NCBI RefSeq assembly: GCF_000497045.1
Contig: NW_015961959.1
Coordinates: forward strand, 372,001-436,000
Length of the DNA stretch: 64,000 nucleotides
Source of the DNA: Kalmanozyma brasiliensis GHG001
Lineage: Eukaryota > Basidiomycota > Ustilaginomycetes > Ustilaginales
Direction: 5' to 3'
Shown here: positions 11,801 through 20,290 of the stretch, piece after piece
Numbering within the stretch: the first letter of the stretch is position 1
Layout: each line of letters begins with the position of its first letter
Notes under the pieces: generated by a model
Told to the model about the DNA's origin: nothing
Seen by the model: the letters and a program-made list of their open reading frames with translations, nothing else
Databases searched by the model: none
Translations under genes and position numbers: made by a program

Positions 11801-12526
11801 AACTACGGCCGTGCGTCCAACCTGTACGAGTCTGCCGAGGGTCGCGACAAGCGGGCGATGGAAGAGGCCGGAAAGATCTTCCACAAGGTCCCCTCGTTGA
11901 CACAGAAGATTGCGGGCAAGTCGATCCCCATGGAGAAATTCGTGGCTCGCAAGTCGAAGAAGTTTGCCACCTACGGCCGACTCTTGCTGCCCGGTCTCGA
12001 ATTCGCCTATGTCTACCACTGCCTGTCCAACGCGCCGCGCTACATCCTGGCCGACGAGGCGCTCGTGCTGGTCAGCGATGCGCTCGCCGAACTGCACGAG
12101 GTCGAGGACCCATCGCAGTACTACTCGGGCGACGAGTACTACGACGACCTGTGCCTGGCGCACTTCCTCCGTGGTGTTTGCCTCAAATTCATTGCTTGCC
12201 CCGAAAAGCACTCCAAGGTCCGACCCAAGGAGTCGCCCATCCCGGAGAAGGAGGCGGCGCAGCAGGCAGAGATCAGCTTCAAGACGGTGCTCGAGCACGG
12301 TCACCAGTTGAAGCTGGATCACTGGCTTGTGTACTTTGCGCACTACGAGCTCGGCAGGCTCTACGCCGGCACGGGCAGGACGAACGAGGCCAAGGAGCAG
12401 CTCAACTTGGTGCTCAGCCAGAAGAATCTGGAGGACAGGGGAAGGAAGGGCAAGTACAGCTTGCAGAACATGGTACACTTGAGGGCCAACGGTGCGCTCA
12501 ATGGTATCGATGGGAGTGGCAAGTGA
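8837..12526 (+). CDS. IML2/TTC39 family TPR protein with long disordered N-terminus
   Basis: Single exon, 1,229 residues, starting at ATG 8837 just after a pyrimidine-rich leader. Residues about 620-1225 match the IML2/TTC39 (DUF3808) family: an opening helix pair with MAHKALNLFLNSRMIEAERI, the tract ALGYALIATIKGFMTFEPAD, and a final TPR-like region (HYELGRLYAGTGRTNEAKEQ). Yeast Iml2 acts in clearance of protein inclusions, linked to lipid droplets; the human relatives are TTC39 proteins. The first ~600 residues are Ser/Ala-rich and disordered, with acidic Ser-Glu/Asp blocks and an internal duplication at residues about 415-500. The family is usually shorter, so the extension is notable. Function here is inferred from family only. 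Confidence 0.88.
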   Translation: MTAAVLKMNQDQPSSRMSVSGSRRSILAGIGADISKYSGSNGAANGDNASVNGDASSFNQHPIPVSNTDALLRRRGSSVEPVSPKSSVKGRSQRSTSMASRSQGSNDDGYLAPAIPGAGTGTFGRSRTFSAASLGLKKSNSNMSQSDARSIDSRKGSSGNSFVNLMRNRSRNSSSTNLTVPDQADSSYVEKSSDSRMRRFSTASRKMSLKGLGTRSSSNSISNGFYDEPQQLSPETSQPAVYPAGAPVEGYKPVAVANVNGVNSGRSRKFSRSASSSAVPRVSTDQANGNGNRESSPVSPAADPYAKADGLLARANSRRSTSTSQPRASTQNRSRGASAPPATETTADTSASKKGFFSSTTAKVTGAAGAGGAAFAGLARRKSSRSVQEDEANGKPNGMAAAHSDQESSESEEEESSEEEQAPPKRNAQPIKGRNGAAAAAAGSSEDDDSESEEDSESSEEESSEEEQAPAKRNARPVKGRGGAAAAVVASSDDEGSDDSSDDDFQDAPLADISEGEEDEEDDHDHRGAKAGAAGAVGAVVGAGAAASHRRKKSGSAGRNVPNGDAGRSSYKPKGTAGATRRAGPPTDTSAPGQASTSSNDTRARSDLTQSVKDKAARVAKLTAADVACDSKQLHEDIQMAHKALNLFLNSRMIEAERIVEEYADSRLYYALGYALIATIKGFMTFEPADLAIAISLCKDAMTIAHLMRKPTSAVGNFGRFVRGTGQSPSALAGMNEVQRHAELVYAETMLLKAVLGIAYAGDFFAFVSEALNMRNAYGIYRSLQKYVEWTEEKNESLDEDFKSGVYLGNGLISMILGLVPGKVLKIMEVFGYTGDTAWAMKTLSKAGQWSDNPKQTKPGMPLKQEGVRRAVCDMSMLAYHLVISTFIPVTGVDIEFADKILHYNLKRFPEGVFFLYFSGRLYSTQALAEKAITQFETARDVQKEYVQLKHICVWDLSLCNMSLCKWKEAHDQFTILAEENNWSKAVYNYGRASNLYESAEGRDKRAMEEAGKIFHKVPSLTQKIAGKSIPMEKFVARKSKKFATYGRLLLPGLEFAYVYHCLSNAPRYILADEALVLVSDALAELHEVEDPSQYYSGDEYYDDLCLAHFLRGVCLKFIACPEKHSKVRPKESPIPEKEAAQQAEISFKTVLEHGHQLKLDHWLVYFAHYELGRLYAGTGRTNEAKEQLNLVLSQKNLEDRGRKGKYSLQNMVHLRANGALNGIDGSGK
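10079..10301 (+). repeat. Imperfect in-frame duplication, period 141 bp, inside the IML2-like gene
   Basis: Bases 10079-10160 and 10220-10301 encode two closely similar blocks: an acidic ESSEEEQAP, then (P/A)KRNA(Q/R)P(I/V)KGR, then a poly-Ala run. They are offset by exactly 47 codons. Synonymous differences show the copies have diverged. Confidence 0.85.
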
Positions 12527-12913
12527 GGGCCGACGCTGGTAACAATAGAGGAGGTGACAGCATACACGCATACACTATATATACACACACGGTCGTTTCT
12601 CGGTTTCTCGGTCTCAAGTGCACCCGCCCACAGTTTCGGGATAGTTCCGCTAATACTCTGTCCATATGTACATACGAGATGAAGGAAGTCAGGTTATTCG
12701 TCTTATCCTTGGTGTGGTGTGAAGCGGTGAGGACGAGTTCTCATTGACGCAGCAGGGTCAATTACGAGCCTCGGGAAGTTTCGTGCGGTAAGAATTTCCG
12801 ACCCCGGCACGTGACAGCGCCTTTTTTGTGAGCAAGTCGAACACTCCATCTCGCATCCCTTCTCGTTGCTGATCACCATCATCGCTCTACATCATCTATT
12901 ACAGATCGCAACA
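12527..12913. other. Short intergenic region between the IML2-like gene and MRPS18
   Basis: 387 bases with no supported gene. It contains a TATATATACACACA stretch near 12575-12590, just after the IML2-like stop codon, likely in its 3' UTR. Confidence 0.5.
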
Positions 12914-13567
12914 ATGAGGCCTGCAGCCACAACGCTCCTTCGCTCCAGTGTATGCGCTGCCTCTGCGTCCACCAGCGGCACACGCACAGCCATCGCCCTC
13001 CGAACTTTCGCAACCACAACCCGCACTTCCTCGGACTCGCCCTCTTCCGCACTAGACGAACTCTCCTCCTCCATCGAGAAGCTCGCTCGTCTTCGCGAAT
13101 CCTCCTCCTCCACCAACCCTCCTTCACCTGGTACCGCTGGGGGCGTCTACAACCCGCAAGCGCGTACACCAGTCAAAGAACGCCAGACCGTCTCCGGCCG
13201 AGCCTTTATGAACGGTCACTACTACAACCCGTCTACGCTCGCGTACGAGTCGATCACGCAACGTCCACCCCGTCTTGCACGCCCCCTTCTCGGCCCCACA
13301 AAAGCAGAAGCAACCAAACAGGACCTCATCCACATCAACGGCTTGAAACCCGGCAAGCCGAGTCTGCACGATGATAGTTATAAGAACGCCGCGATCCTAG
13401 CGAATTACGTGAGCGAGATGGGTAAGATCTTGCCACGAGCGAGCACGGGGTTGACGAGGAAGAGTCAGAGAGGTGTGGGAAAGGCCGTGAGGAGAGCGAG
13501 GAGTATGGGGTTGCTGCCGGTGATGAGTCGGGGTGGGACACGGGCGAGCGGTGCGGGTTGGAAGTGA
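12914..13567 (+). CDS. RSM18: Mitochondrial small-subunit ribosomal protein bS18m
   Basis: 217 residues from ATG 12914 (context GCAACAATGA); the frame extends upstream only with non-ATG codons. The N-terminus is rich in Arg, Ser, Thr and Ala without acidic residues (MRPAATTLLRSSVCAASAS...), as expected of a mitochondrial presequence. The C-terminal half carries the S18 signature: NYVSEMGKILPRASTGLTRK followed by QRGVGKAVRRARSMGLLP. Bacterial S18 binds 16S rRNA beside S6 on the platform; the mitochondrial form does the same in the mitoribosome. The tail after MSRGG is short. No intron. The neighbouring gene, NAT, is convergent. Confidence 0.9.
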   Translation: MRPAATTLLRSSVCAASASTSGTRTAIALRTFATTTRTSSDSPSSALDELSSSIEKLARLRESSSSTNPPSPGTAGGVYNPQARTPVKERQTVSGRAFMNGHYYNPSTLAYESITQRPPRLARPLLGPTKAEATKQDLIHINGLKPGKPSLHDDSYKNAAILANYVSEMGKILPRASTGLTRKSQRGVGKAVRRARSMGLLPVMSRGGTRASGAGWK

Positions 13568-13903
13568 GGCAAGGAGGGAGAGGTGCGGCTCGGGTTCTGC
13601 TCTGATCACATTCTGGTTCGGTCGGCACCATCACCCCATCCGACCTTTTCGTGCCACCCCGGATCCCAGGGTTGTGTCGCTCGGGCTGCTCGGCTTTGCT
13701 TTCAATCGAGTACGTTTCCAGAGGAATCTTCGGTTTGTGTCGGTCGTTTTTCCAGATCAAGGTGTGATGTGTGGTCTTCCATTCCGTGTCTTTGTGATGC
13801 TTATTCCTGACCGTGCCTCTTGCGTGTCCTGGCCGTGTCCCTCTTGAAGCGAATCTGTCATTCATTTCCACGATCTTGAAGCAAATCTTCTTCTTCGTCC
13901 TCG
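13568..13903. other. Convergent intergenic region (3' ends of bS18m and NAT)
   Basis: 336 bases between two stop codons. Reading frames in it are short and overlap the coding strands; no gene supported. Confidence 0.5.
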
Positions 13904-15095
13904 TCATTCCTTGCTCTTCAACCTGGACGGCTTGTCCTTGATCGTCGCCAGCGCCTCTTCGGTCGTCACATGACCTAGCAATCCAAACTCGTCCTTGAGT
14001 AGCCGCACCCTCTCCTCTTCCGTCTCGATGATCTTGAACACCGTCTGTTCATCCCCGACTTTGACGATGAACTTGTCATCCACGATCATGCGCTGCTCTA
14101 CCATGCTCGGGTGGTACGGATGAAGGTCCTCGTGAAGCCCATCTTGTTTGACCAACTCGCTCGATTTTTCGGCGTCAAAGTGCGAGGCCAGGCGGTAGGC
14201 GACGACGATGATCATGACCGCAAAGGGCACCGATCCGGGATGGCTCGTACCGTAATTGGCAGTATGGCAGTCGGAGAGGTTGCACTCGAACGGATGGAAC
14301 GAGTAGCACTTTTCCCATTCGCGCCCTTTGTGGTTCTGCAGGATCCATGCCGTCTGTGTCACAGCGACGGCTTTCACCTCCGGATCCACTTCCTCAGACG
14401 AGTTGGGGTCAGGCTCGAGCGTTGATTTTGGCTGAACTCCCTTCACCAGACGGAAGCGGTCACTTCCGCGACCTCGCTCCTCCCACCCATCGCGCAAGAA
14501 CATCGGCCGCAACGGCCCACTGCCAAATCCCACATCGCTGAGGTAGTACGCCCCTTTGCCGTCCACATGGCTCGGCAGATAGACCAGCGTTGCGCTGTGC
14601 GAGAAGCCCGTCCACTCGCCCGACATGGGCGAAAACACCCGACCTAGCACACCGACGTAGCGAAAGCCTAAGAAGGACAGCACCTCGCGATACAGCACGT
14701 TGATCTGCAGGCAGTAGCCCCCACCATGACGGTGCGTGATCAGGCGGGAGTAGATGTGAGCGAGTTGGGACGACATGCGTCCGTTGGGCTCGTACGAGAG
14801 TGAGAGTGATTCGAAGGGGAAGGTGAGCAGGAAGCGCATCTGGAGTGTGCTCAGTGTCGACAGTGTCGCGGCTGGGAGCGGGGCGGTTTTGGATGTCTGT
14901 GAAAGCGACGGAGAGGTGCGATAGCAAAGGATGTAGAGAGGGTCAATAAGAGGGGAAGGTGTAAGCGATGGGTTGCCGGGGGGAAGGGCTTACCTGCTCG
15001 TCCTCAAACCCGGGGAACGAGATGGTATGTAGCACCGCCCGAGCTTGAGTCTCGTCCAGCCACGAGGGCTGCTGCTTGGGGCGCATGGCGACCAT
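13904..15095 (-). CDS. Arylamine N-acetyltransferase (NAT) family protein, 2 exons
   Basis: Exon 1 is 15095-14994 and exon 2 14839-13904, joined over a 154-nt intron (donor GTAAGC, acceptor CTCCAG), giving 345 residues. NATs transfer acetyl (some fungal ones malonyl) groups from CoA to aromatic amines. Exon 2 opens with TFPFESLSL, matching the family's conserved N-terminal FPFENL segment. The catalytic triad is visible: Cys77 in HGGGYC, His115 in FSHSATLVY and Asp136 in LSDVGFG, spaced like the family. The usual RGGxC motif is altered: the Arg position is Gly. ATG 15095 is followed in frame by a second ATG at 15086. It is divergent from the ASA1-like gene. Confidence 0.87.
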
Positions 15096-15245
15096 CCTTG
15101 CTTGCGGTGGCGAGTGCGGGAGGGTGAAATAAGGTTTAGAGGCTGAGCTTAGGGTCAAATCGAGGCCGGCAGGTGACGAGATCGAAGAAGATCGACCTCC
15201 AGGATATGCTCCTTTTGGGCTTCCAATCCGAGCTTGTGTATGCGA

Positions 15246-15253
15246 TATATAAG
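15246..15253 (+). promoter_or_regulatory. TATA-like element between NAT and the ASA1-like gene
   Basis: TATATAAG lies in the 397-base divergent promoter, about 150 bases upstream of the NAT start and 240 upstream of the ASA1-like start. It reads TATATA on both strands, so it could serve either gene. Confidence 0.4.
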
Positions 15254-15492
15254 TAGTGGCGGCAGTCAAGGGGAGAGATGACGTTCAGAGATGGCCTCGC
15301 ACTCTATACACAGGGAGCGCCAGGTCGGACAAGCCACGGGAGAGCCCCGCACATGCCGCTCCGCTCTCACGTGGCGTTCCGTCCTCTTTGAGGATCAGAT
15401 CCGCGGACAGCTTCGAAAATCTGCCCGTGCACAGACAGGGTCCACTTCTTCCTTCTGTTCTTCCAGTTCCACACCATCGGTTCCGCCATGCC

Positions 15493-16571
15493 ATGAACCC
15501 GAAACCGTTCTGGATCCTGCGCCATCACGGCTCTTCTCCCATCCGCTCGATTCACCACGCCCACTCTCTGCTGGCGATTGGCGACGATGGCGGTATCGTC
15601 TCGCTGGTGAACCTAGTCACCTTTCGACCGCGGTTTAAATGGATCGCTCACACCGACTCGATCCTTACCGTCCTCATCGTCGCGTCCGATCAAGTGGTCA
15701 CACATGCACGCGACAACACGCTTAAGCTATGGCACCTACCTCCTACCCCTCCTTCGCTCGGACTAGCAGAGTCAAGCGTAGAGCCAGAGCTGATCCGCGA
15801 AATCGGCGTCAATGCACTCAACTTTGCCCGCTGCTCGCATCACGCTGGCCACATCGCAGTGCCACACACCCTCGACGCGGCCTACATCGACATCCTTGAC
15901 CTTCACACGGGCAAAAGGGAATCGGAAGCGATAGGCAGACCGGACGTCAAGCCCACTTCCCGGCTGGCCATCGTCATGTCGCTTCACTTGATGAAGGACG
16001 ACGTCGTCGTGGCCGGGTACGAAGATGGGTGGGTCAAAAAGTGGCGCGACGGCGAGCTGATGTGGAGTGCTCGATGCCATAGCGAGTCGGTGATGAGCGT
16101 GGCGGTATGCGAGAAGGAAAGCTTCGGCGTGAGCGTCGGCGCGGACGATAGGATCGCACGGTTCGATTTGGAATCGGGGACCGTGGATTGGACCCGGACG
16201 CGAACGCCGGGCAAGGCAAGCGTCGCCATCAGCCCAGATGGAAAGACCGTCGCTGTGGGCGGCTGGGACGGGTCGTGAGTACATTCAGCACCGTCAACCA
16301 GCACAAAGCAAGCCGCTGACCTGTTTCACATCTCTGCATCGCACACAGGCTAAAAGTCTACTCGACATCAACCCTGACAGAGCTCGGCTCGCTCAGCTAC
16401 CACCGCGATACAGTCGAGTGTCTTGCTTTTGCACTGGCCAACCGCGGCGATCAAGCGGAGCAAGACGATTCGGATGACGACGCGGATTCCGGGAACGGTT
16501 CGACGGGCACACAGCTGGTGCTTGCGGCAGGTGGCAAGGATGGCAAGGTCTCGCTGTGGAAGTATCATTGA
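15493..16571 (+). CDS. ASA1: WD40 protein, ASTRA-associated protein 1 (ASA1) type, 2 exons
   Basis: Exon 1 is 15493-16274 and exon 2 16349-16571, over a 74-nt intron (GTGAGT...CACAG), giving 334 residues. ASA1 is a WD-repeat subunit of the ASTRA complex (Tra1/TTT-linked, PIKK assembly and telomere-related functions in yeast). Visible features: N-terminal WILRHHGSSPIRSIHH, an early WD blade ending LKLWHLP, the family-like HIAVPHTLDAAYIDILDL, then DRIARFDLESG and VAISPDGKTVAVGGWDG. The splice joins GGWDG to SLKVYSTSTL, restoring a WD blade, and the protein ends KDGKVSLWKYH. The upstream open frame has no ATG, so 15493 is chosen. Family assignment is by recall of motif order. Confidence 0.82.
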
Positions 16572-16767
16572 TCATTGCCATCATGCCAAACTCCACCTTG
16601 TCTCACTGAAGACGCACACAATTCAGCCGACGGTTTGGGTCAGCACTGCAACTTGTCGGCAGCAAGCAGCCTTGTTTTTCGACAAGGAACAGCAATTGCA
16701 ACGTGCAACAGCAAATGTGCAACAGGACACAGCATCTGCAAGAGCGATGGAGATCGATGCCGCCCGC

Positions 16768-18954
16768 TTACTTTCGATACCGCAACCGCTTAAAGTTGAA
16801 ATGCAACTGCAGCACGCCCCGGTCGAAACTGTTCCTGAACCCTCGCTTGTGACTGTACTCCCACTCCCTGTTGACGATCCTGAACGCAATGTCCTCGTAC
16901 GGCGGACCAGCGCTGAATCGCAGCAGCACCGTATCCTCCTCGCCCTTTTCCTTGATAATCTTGTACGTTGGGGCGATCGTCTTGTCGATGAGATCCGGAT
17001 AAAAGATGTTGAATTTGTAGCCCTGCACCGTCTTGGGTGGCGGATTGTCCGAATCGTAATGGGTTTGATTGTATTTGTTCCAGTCGAAGCCGGTGTGGAC
17101 GCGGTTGAAGAAGCGTGGCTTGCGCGGACGGTACTTGTCTTCCCATTGGTAGGTCTGATGGGTGAGCGGAGCTTCGTCGCCCCCATCCATGACCTCTTCG
17201 GTGACGTCGAGCGCTTTGGATGCCTCTTGCAGGAACATGCGCTCGGCGGGGTTGTCCGAGGTGCTCGCGCCATGCTCGTTGTGACGCGTTTTGGGGATGA
17301 AAAGCTGACCGGTGACGCGACGTCGAGCAGCGACCACCTCTTCGAGATGCTCGCGCACGGTCTTGATGGGCAGACGCCTGTCTTCGTAGCTGAGGTTGGC
17401 GGCGTCGATCGGCGCAGGCTCCATCTCGTCTGGATCGTAGAGTGCCTCGAGTTCCGCCTCTGCGTTCTTGCCCTCGCCATCGGCTTTGTCTTGAACATCA
17501 AGGGTGTCCTGTGCTTCGTCTTCGAGATCAGAATCGTCGCCAGTCTGGAGCAAAAGCTCCTTCTGCTGTCGCGACGCCTCGTCACGTTGCTTGCGTCGGA
17601 GGTACTCGAGTCGATTGGACAAGACAGCCTCGTGCATGTCGCGCAGTCTTGCTTTGGCTCGCCAAACGACGATCGCTTTGAGCACCCTCTCCCAGTATTC
17701 GACATCCACCGGTTCACCAGAAGCGAGCTTGGCGCGCACCTGATTTTGAAGCTGCTGAAGATCATCTGTCGATTTGGACGAAAGCATGCTGTTGATGCGT
17801 CCACGCTCCTCAGGATCCTGTCGAATTCCGAGAGCGGCTGTGGCGGTGCCCTCGGCCCTATCTTGATCTTCTTTGAGCTCTTCGAGCTTGTCATCGCATA
17901 CGATGAGCATCGAACGCCAAAAGTCGAGGTTCGAGTCGTTCTTCTCGAGCTCCAGGTACATCTGAATGTCCTGATGCAATTCCTCCGTCTCCTCGAGTGT
18001 GAGATCTTCGAAGATGGTGTAGGGCTCGTCGAGGTCGATCTCGAGGCCAGCCTCGTCGTCGTCATCGTCCTGCTTGCCTTCTTGTTCGGAAATGACGTTG
18101 GGGTCCGCCCACTTGAGGTTGATGCTGAGCAAGTCGATGGGCTTAGCGCGGTTCTCTTTGACGCGGATGACAGCTCGGCGTTGGGCTTGTTCGAGATGGA
18201 AGTCATCTTCCTTGGCGACCCAGCTAGCCATCTGTGCTGACTCGGCGAGACGTGCCATCCTCGCCTCCTCTTCTTCTCGCAAAGCAGCCTGCTTCTCACG
18301 CTCGGCACGCTTAGCATTGAGCTTCTCGATCTCGAGCATAGCCTCCTCCCTTCGTTGAGCGTCACGTCTCTCAGCTTCTTCCCTTGTGAGCCCTCCTTTG
18401 CGTTCCTTCTCCTCCTTCTTTCCCCACTTGAACTTTTGACCAAGGTTGGCGTCGTTAAACGGATTGTCCTCGGCAGAATACATCATGAGCTCGGCAACGG
18501 CAGTGCGTTCCGCCGCGCCTTGCTCTTCGTCCAGGAAGCTTTCTTCGAGCTCCTTCAACTTCTCGGAGCGCTTGGCGGCTTTGCGGATCCGACGCTCCTC
18601 CGAGGTCTCCCGCCGCTTGGAGGACCGGTCGCTTCTGTGTTCCTTGTCACGATCCTGCCTAGAGCGACTCGAGCTTCCATGCTCCTCGTGTTTGTGCCTA
18701 TGATGGTGGTCGCGGTCGGACCGGTCTCTTCGGTCGTCGTCACGATGTGATCGAGAGCTGTGAGATCGTCTGCTGTGATCATCCTCGCGATGTCGCTTTC
18801 GGCGGTCTGGAGAATGCTCCCTGTCGCGGCTACGGTGGTGGGGATCGTCGTCTGCGTCTGGTCGATGACGCCGTTTGTAGTCCGAGGGCTCGCGATCGTG
18901 ATGCGAGGAGCTCGATCCTACATCGCGGTCGTGGGACCTTGACGAGGACGGCAT
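16768..18954 (-). CDS. Cactin, spliceosome-associated factor
   Basis: Single exon, 728 residues. Cactin is a nuclear protein of the spliceosome, needed for accurate splicing in fission yeast and humans. Residues 1-115 are an RS/RD/RH-rich region. A coiled, charged middle follows (EERRIRKAAKRSEKLKELEE; then LTLEETEELHQDIQMYLELE typical of the cactin mid domain). The last ~125 residues are the highly conserved C-terminal cactin domain: KYRPRKPRFFNRVHTGFDWN, KTVQGYKFNIFYPDLIDK and the final LQLHFNFKRLRYRK, which normally ends the protein. Length and order fit the family. It is divergent from LSM12 across 255 bases. Convergent with the ASA1-like gene. Confidence 0.95.
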   Translation of the reverse strand: MPSSSRSHDRDVGSSSSHHDREPSDYKRRHRPDADDDPHHRSRDREHSPDRRKRHREDDHSRRSHSSRSHRDDDRRDRSDRDHHHRHKHEEHGSSSRSRQDRDKEHRSDRSSKRRETSEERRIRKAAKRSEKLKELEESFLDEEQGAAERTAVAELMMYSAEDNPFNDANLGQKFKWGKKEEKERKGGLTREEAERRDAQRREEAMLEIEKLNAKRAEREKQAALREEEEARMARLAESAQMASWVAKEDDFHLEQAQRRAVIRVKENRAKPIDLLSINLKWADPNVISEQEGKQDDDDDEAGLEIDLDEPYTIFEDLTLEETEELHQDIQMYLELEKNDSNLDFWRSMLIVCDDKLEELKEDQDRAEGTATAALGIRQDPEERGRINSMLSSKSTDDLQQLQNQVRAKLASGEPVDVEYWERVLKAIVVWRAKARLRDMHEAVLSNRLEYLRRKQRDEASRQQKELLLQTGDDSDLEDEAQDTLDVQDKADGEGKNAEAELEALYDPDEMEPAPIDAANLSYEDRRLPIKTVREHLEEVVAARRRVTGQLFIPKTRHNEHGASTSDNPAERMFLQEASKALDVTEEVMDGGDEAPLTHQTYQWEDKYRPRKPRFFNRVHTGFDWNKYNQTHYDSDNPPPKTVQGYKFNIFYPDLIDKTIAPTYKIIKEKGEEDTVLLRFSAGPPYEDIAFRIVNREWEYSHKRGFRNSFDRGVLQLHFNFKRLRYRK

Positions 18955-19209
18955 CGTTGATCACTCAAGATTCAGAGGGACGACGATAGCGGGAGGCAAG
19001 GAGGTTTGATGGAACCAAAAAGTGGAGCTGAGAAGCTAAAATCGCGTCGGCAGTCGGGATTGTGCTTTTGGCTCGAGGCTGTGGGCGCAGCATCTTCCTG
19101 GCAAGAGGCGCGAATTTGATTGCATCCTTCTCAACACTATCATCCCACGGCGCTCAAGCTCTCTTTCCGTCACACCTGTCACATTCGTTCACAACACTCT
19201 TTCACGGAC

Positions 19210-20010
19210 ATGGCCGCACAAACCACCAGCAACTCTGCTGCTTCCTCGGCAGGCCGAAGCAACACCGCAGCTACGCCAGCCAACCAACTCGCCAACATTG
19301 CAAAGCTACTTGGATCTCACGTCACCTTCACCGTCGGCGAGAAACAGACCCGGACTCTCTCTGGCAAGCTCTGGGCGTATGATCCTACTCTCGGAGTCGT
19401 CGGTCTCGAATGCGAACCCACGACGCTGCCGTCGCACCTTTCGTCTGCACCTGCTGCGGCAGCCTCGGTAGCCCAAGCTTCTCAGACCTCTCGCAACCGC
19501 TTCGCACAGCCTTCCGCCGCCGTGGGCTTCACCATCGTCAAAGTGTCCGAGATCAAGAAGATCGAATTTCAGCAAACATCAGACTCGGCGAATGGAGCCG
19601 CGCCTGTCTCCAAGCCCAAGGCGGACAGCCTTACACAGATCTACCCGGTATCTCTCAAGGCGGCTCAGTTGCGCGAGGCTGATGCTGTCAAGCAGAGTCT
19701 CACCAAGGTCGCACGCACCGGAAAGGATGTTTCGCAGCTCGGACAGCAGATCTTCGACGCCTTGAGCAAGACTCTGCCATGCCGATGGCACGAATCGCAC
19801 ATCATCGTCATGGAAGAAGTGGTCATATCAGGTCCCGGCTACGATCCAGCTTCCACCAACGTTCCCGGCTACACACAAGAGCAACTTCAGTCGTTTATCG
19901 ACGGTACCTACAAGGGCTCCGTACCAGAAGGCGCCCAATCCAAGGCCAACAGCTGGCAACGGGTCACAAAGGTGCTGCAAGGAGAAAGGCGTAAGATGAA
20001 CGCAGCATGA
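19210..20010 (+). CDS. LSM12: LSM12 homologue (anticodon-binding-like AD domain)
   Basis: 266 residues from ATG 19210 (CGGACATGGCC); the frame continues upstream only from a TTG. LSM12 proteins join an N-terminal Sm-like fold to a C-terminal AD (anticodon-binding-domain-associated) region and associate with RNA and ataxin-2/Pbp1 in yeast. Seen here: NQLANIAKLLGSHVTFTVG then TRTLSGKLWAYDPTLGVVGL (Sm-like strand pattern, residues about 25-70), the strand FTIVKVSEIKKIEF, and the AD region with LREADAVKQSL, GQQIFDALSKTLPCRWHES and IIVMEEVVISGPGYDP. The order and conserved signatures fit LSM12 well. No intron. Convergent with the NPC1 gene 280 bases away. Confidence 0.9.
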   Translation: MAAQTTSNSAASSAGRSNTAATPANQLANIAKLLGSHVTFTVGEKQTRTLSGKLWAYDPTLGVVGLECEPTTLPSHLSSAPAAAASVAQASQTSRNRFAQPSAAVGFTIVKVSEIKKIEFQQTSDSANGAAPVSKPKADSLTQIYPVSLKAAQLREADAVKQSLTKVARTGKDVSQLGQQIFDALSKTLPCRWHESHIIVMEEVVISGPGYDPASTNVPGYTQEQLQSFIDGTYKGSVPEGAQSKANSWQRVTKVLQGERRKMNAA

Positions 20011-20290
20011 AGATGGCGATCTCGCACACATGTCATCGTGCTCGCAATGCAACGATACGTAGACAGATCTTTGGTCATTCATTCGCCAACCTTGCTGACC
20101 AGACTTGACCACACGATTGAGACGGACGCGTTCAGCGCTCGCTTGAGGTGCTCTTGCTCGAAGCGCTCTCCAATTGCAAGGTTCCAGCATTCTCCTGCAC
20201 AGCAGAGCACGCGCGAACTCACCACAAGGTTTTGAAGGAAGCAGTCAACTTGATTGAAGCGACGATTCTATCTTGCGTGCATGCAACTGT

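Noticed and set aside
9149..12571. 1,140-codon open frame on the minus strand across the IML2-like gene
   Set aside because: It is fully antisense to a gene with clear homology. Codon choice in this GC-rich genome avoids TTA, CTA and TCA, so the reverse strand lacks stops. The predicted protein (long, Arg/Val/Leu-rich) has no domain.
11383..12747. 454-codon plus-strand frame inside the end of the IML2-like gene
   Set aside because: Alternative-frame shadow of the TPR region; composition is unlike a folded protein.
16423..18443. Long plus-strand (605 codons) and second minus-strand frames (606 codons) within cactin
   Set aside because: Antisense and frame-shifted shadows of cactin.
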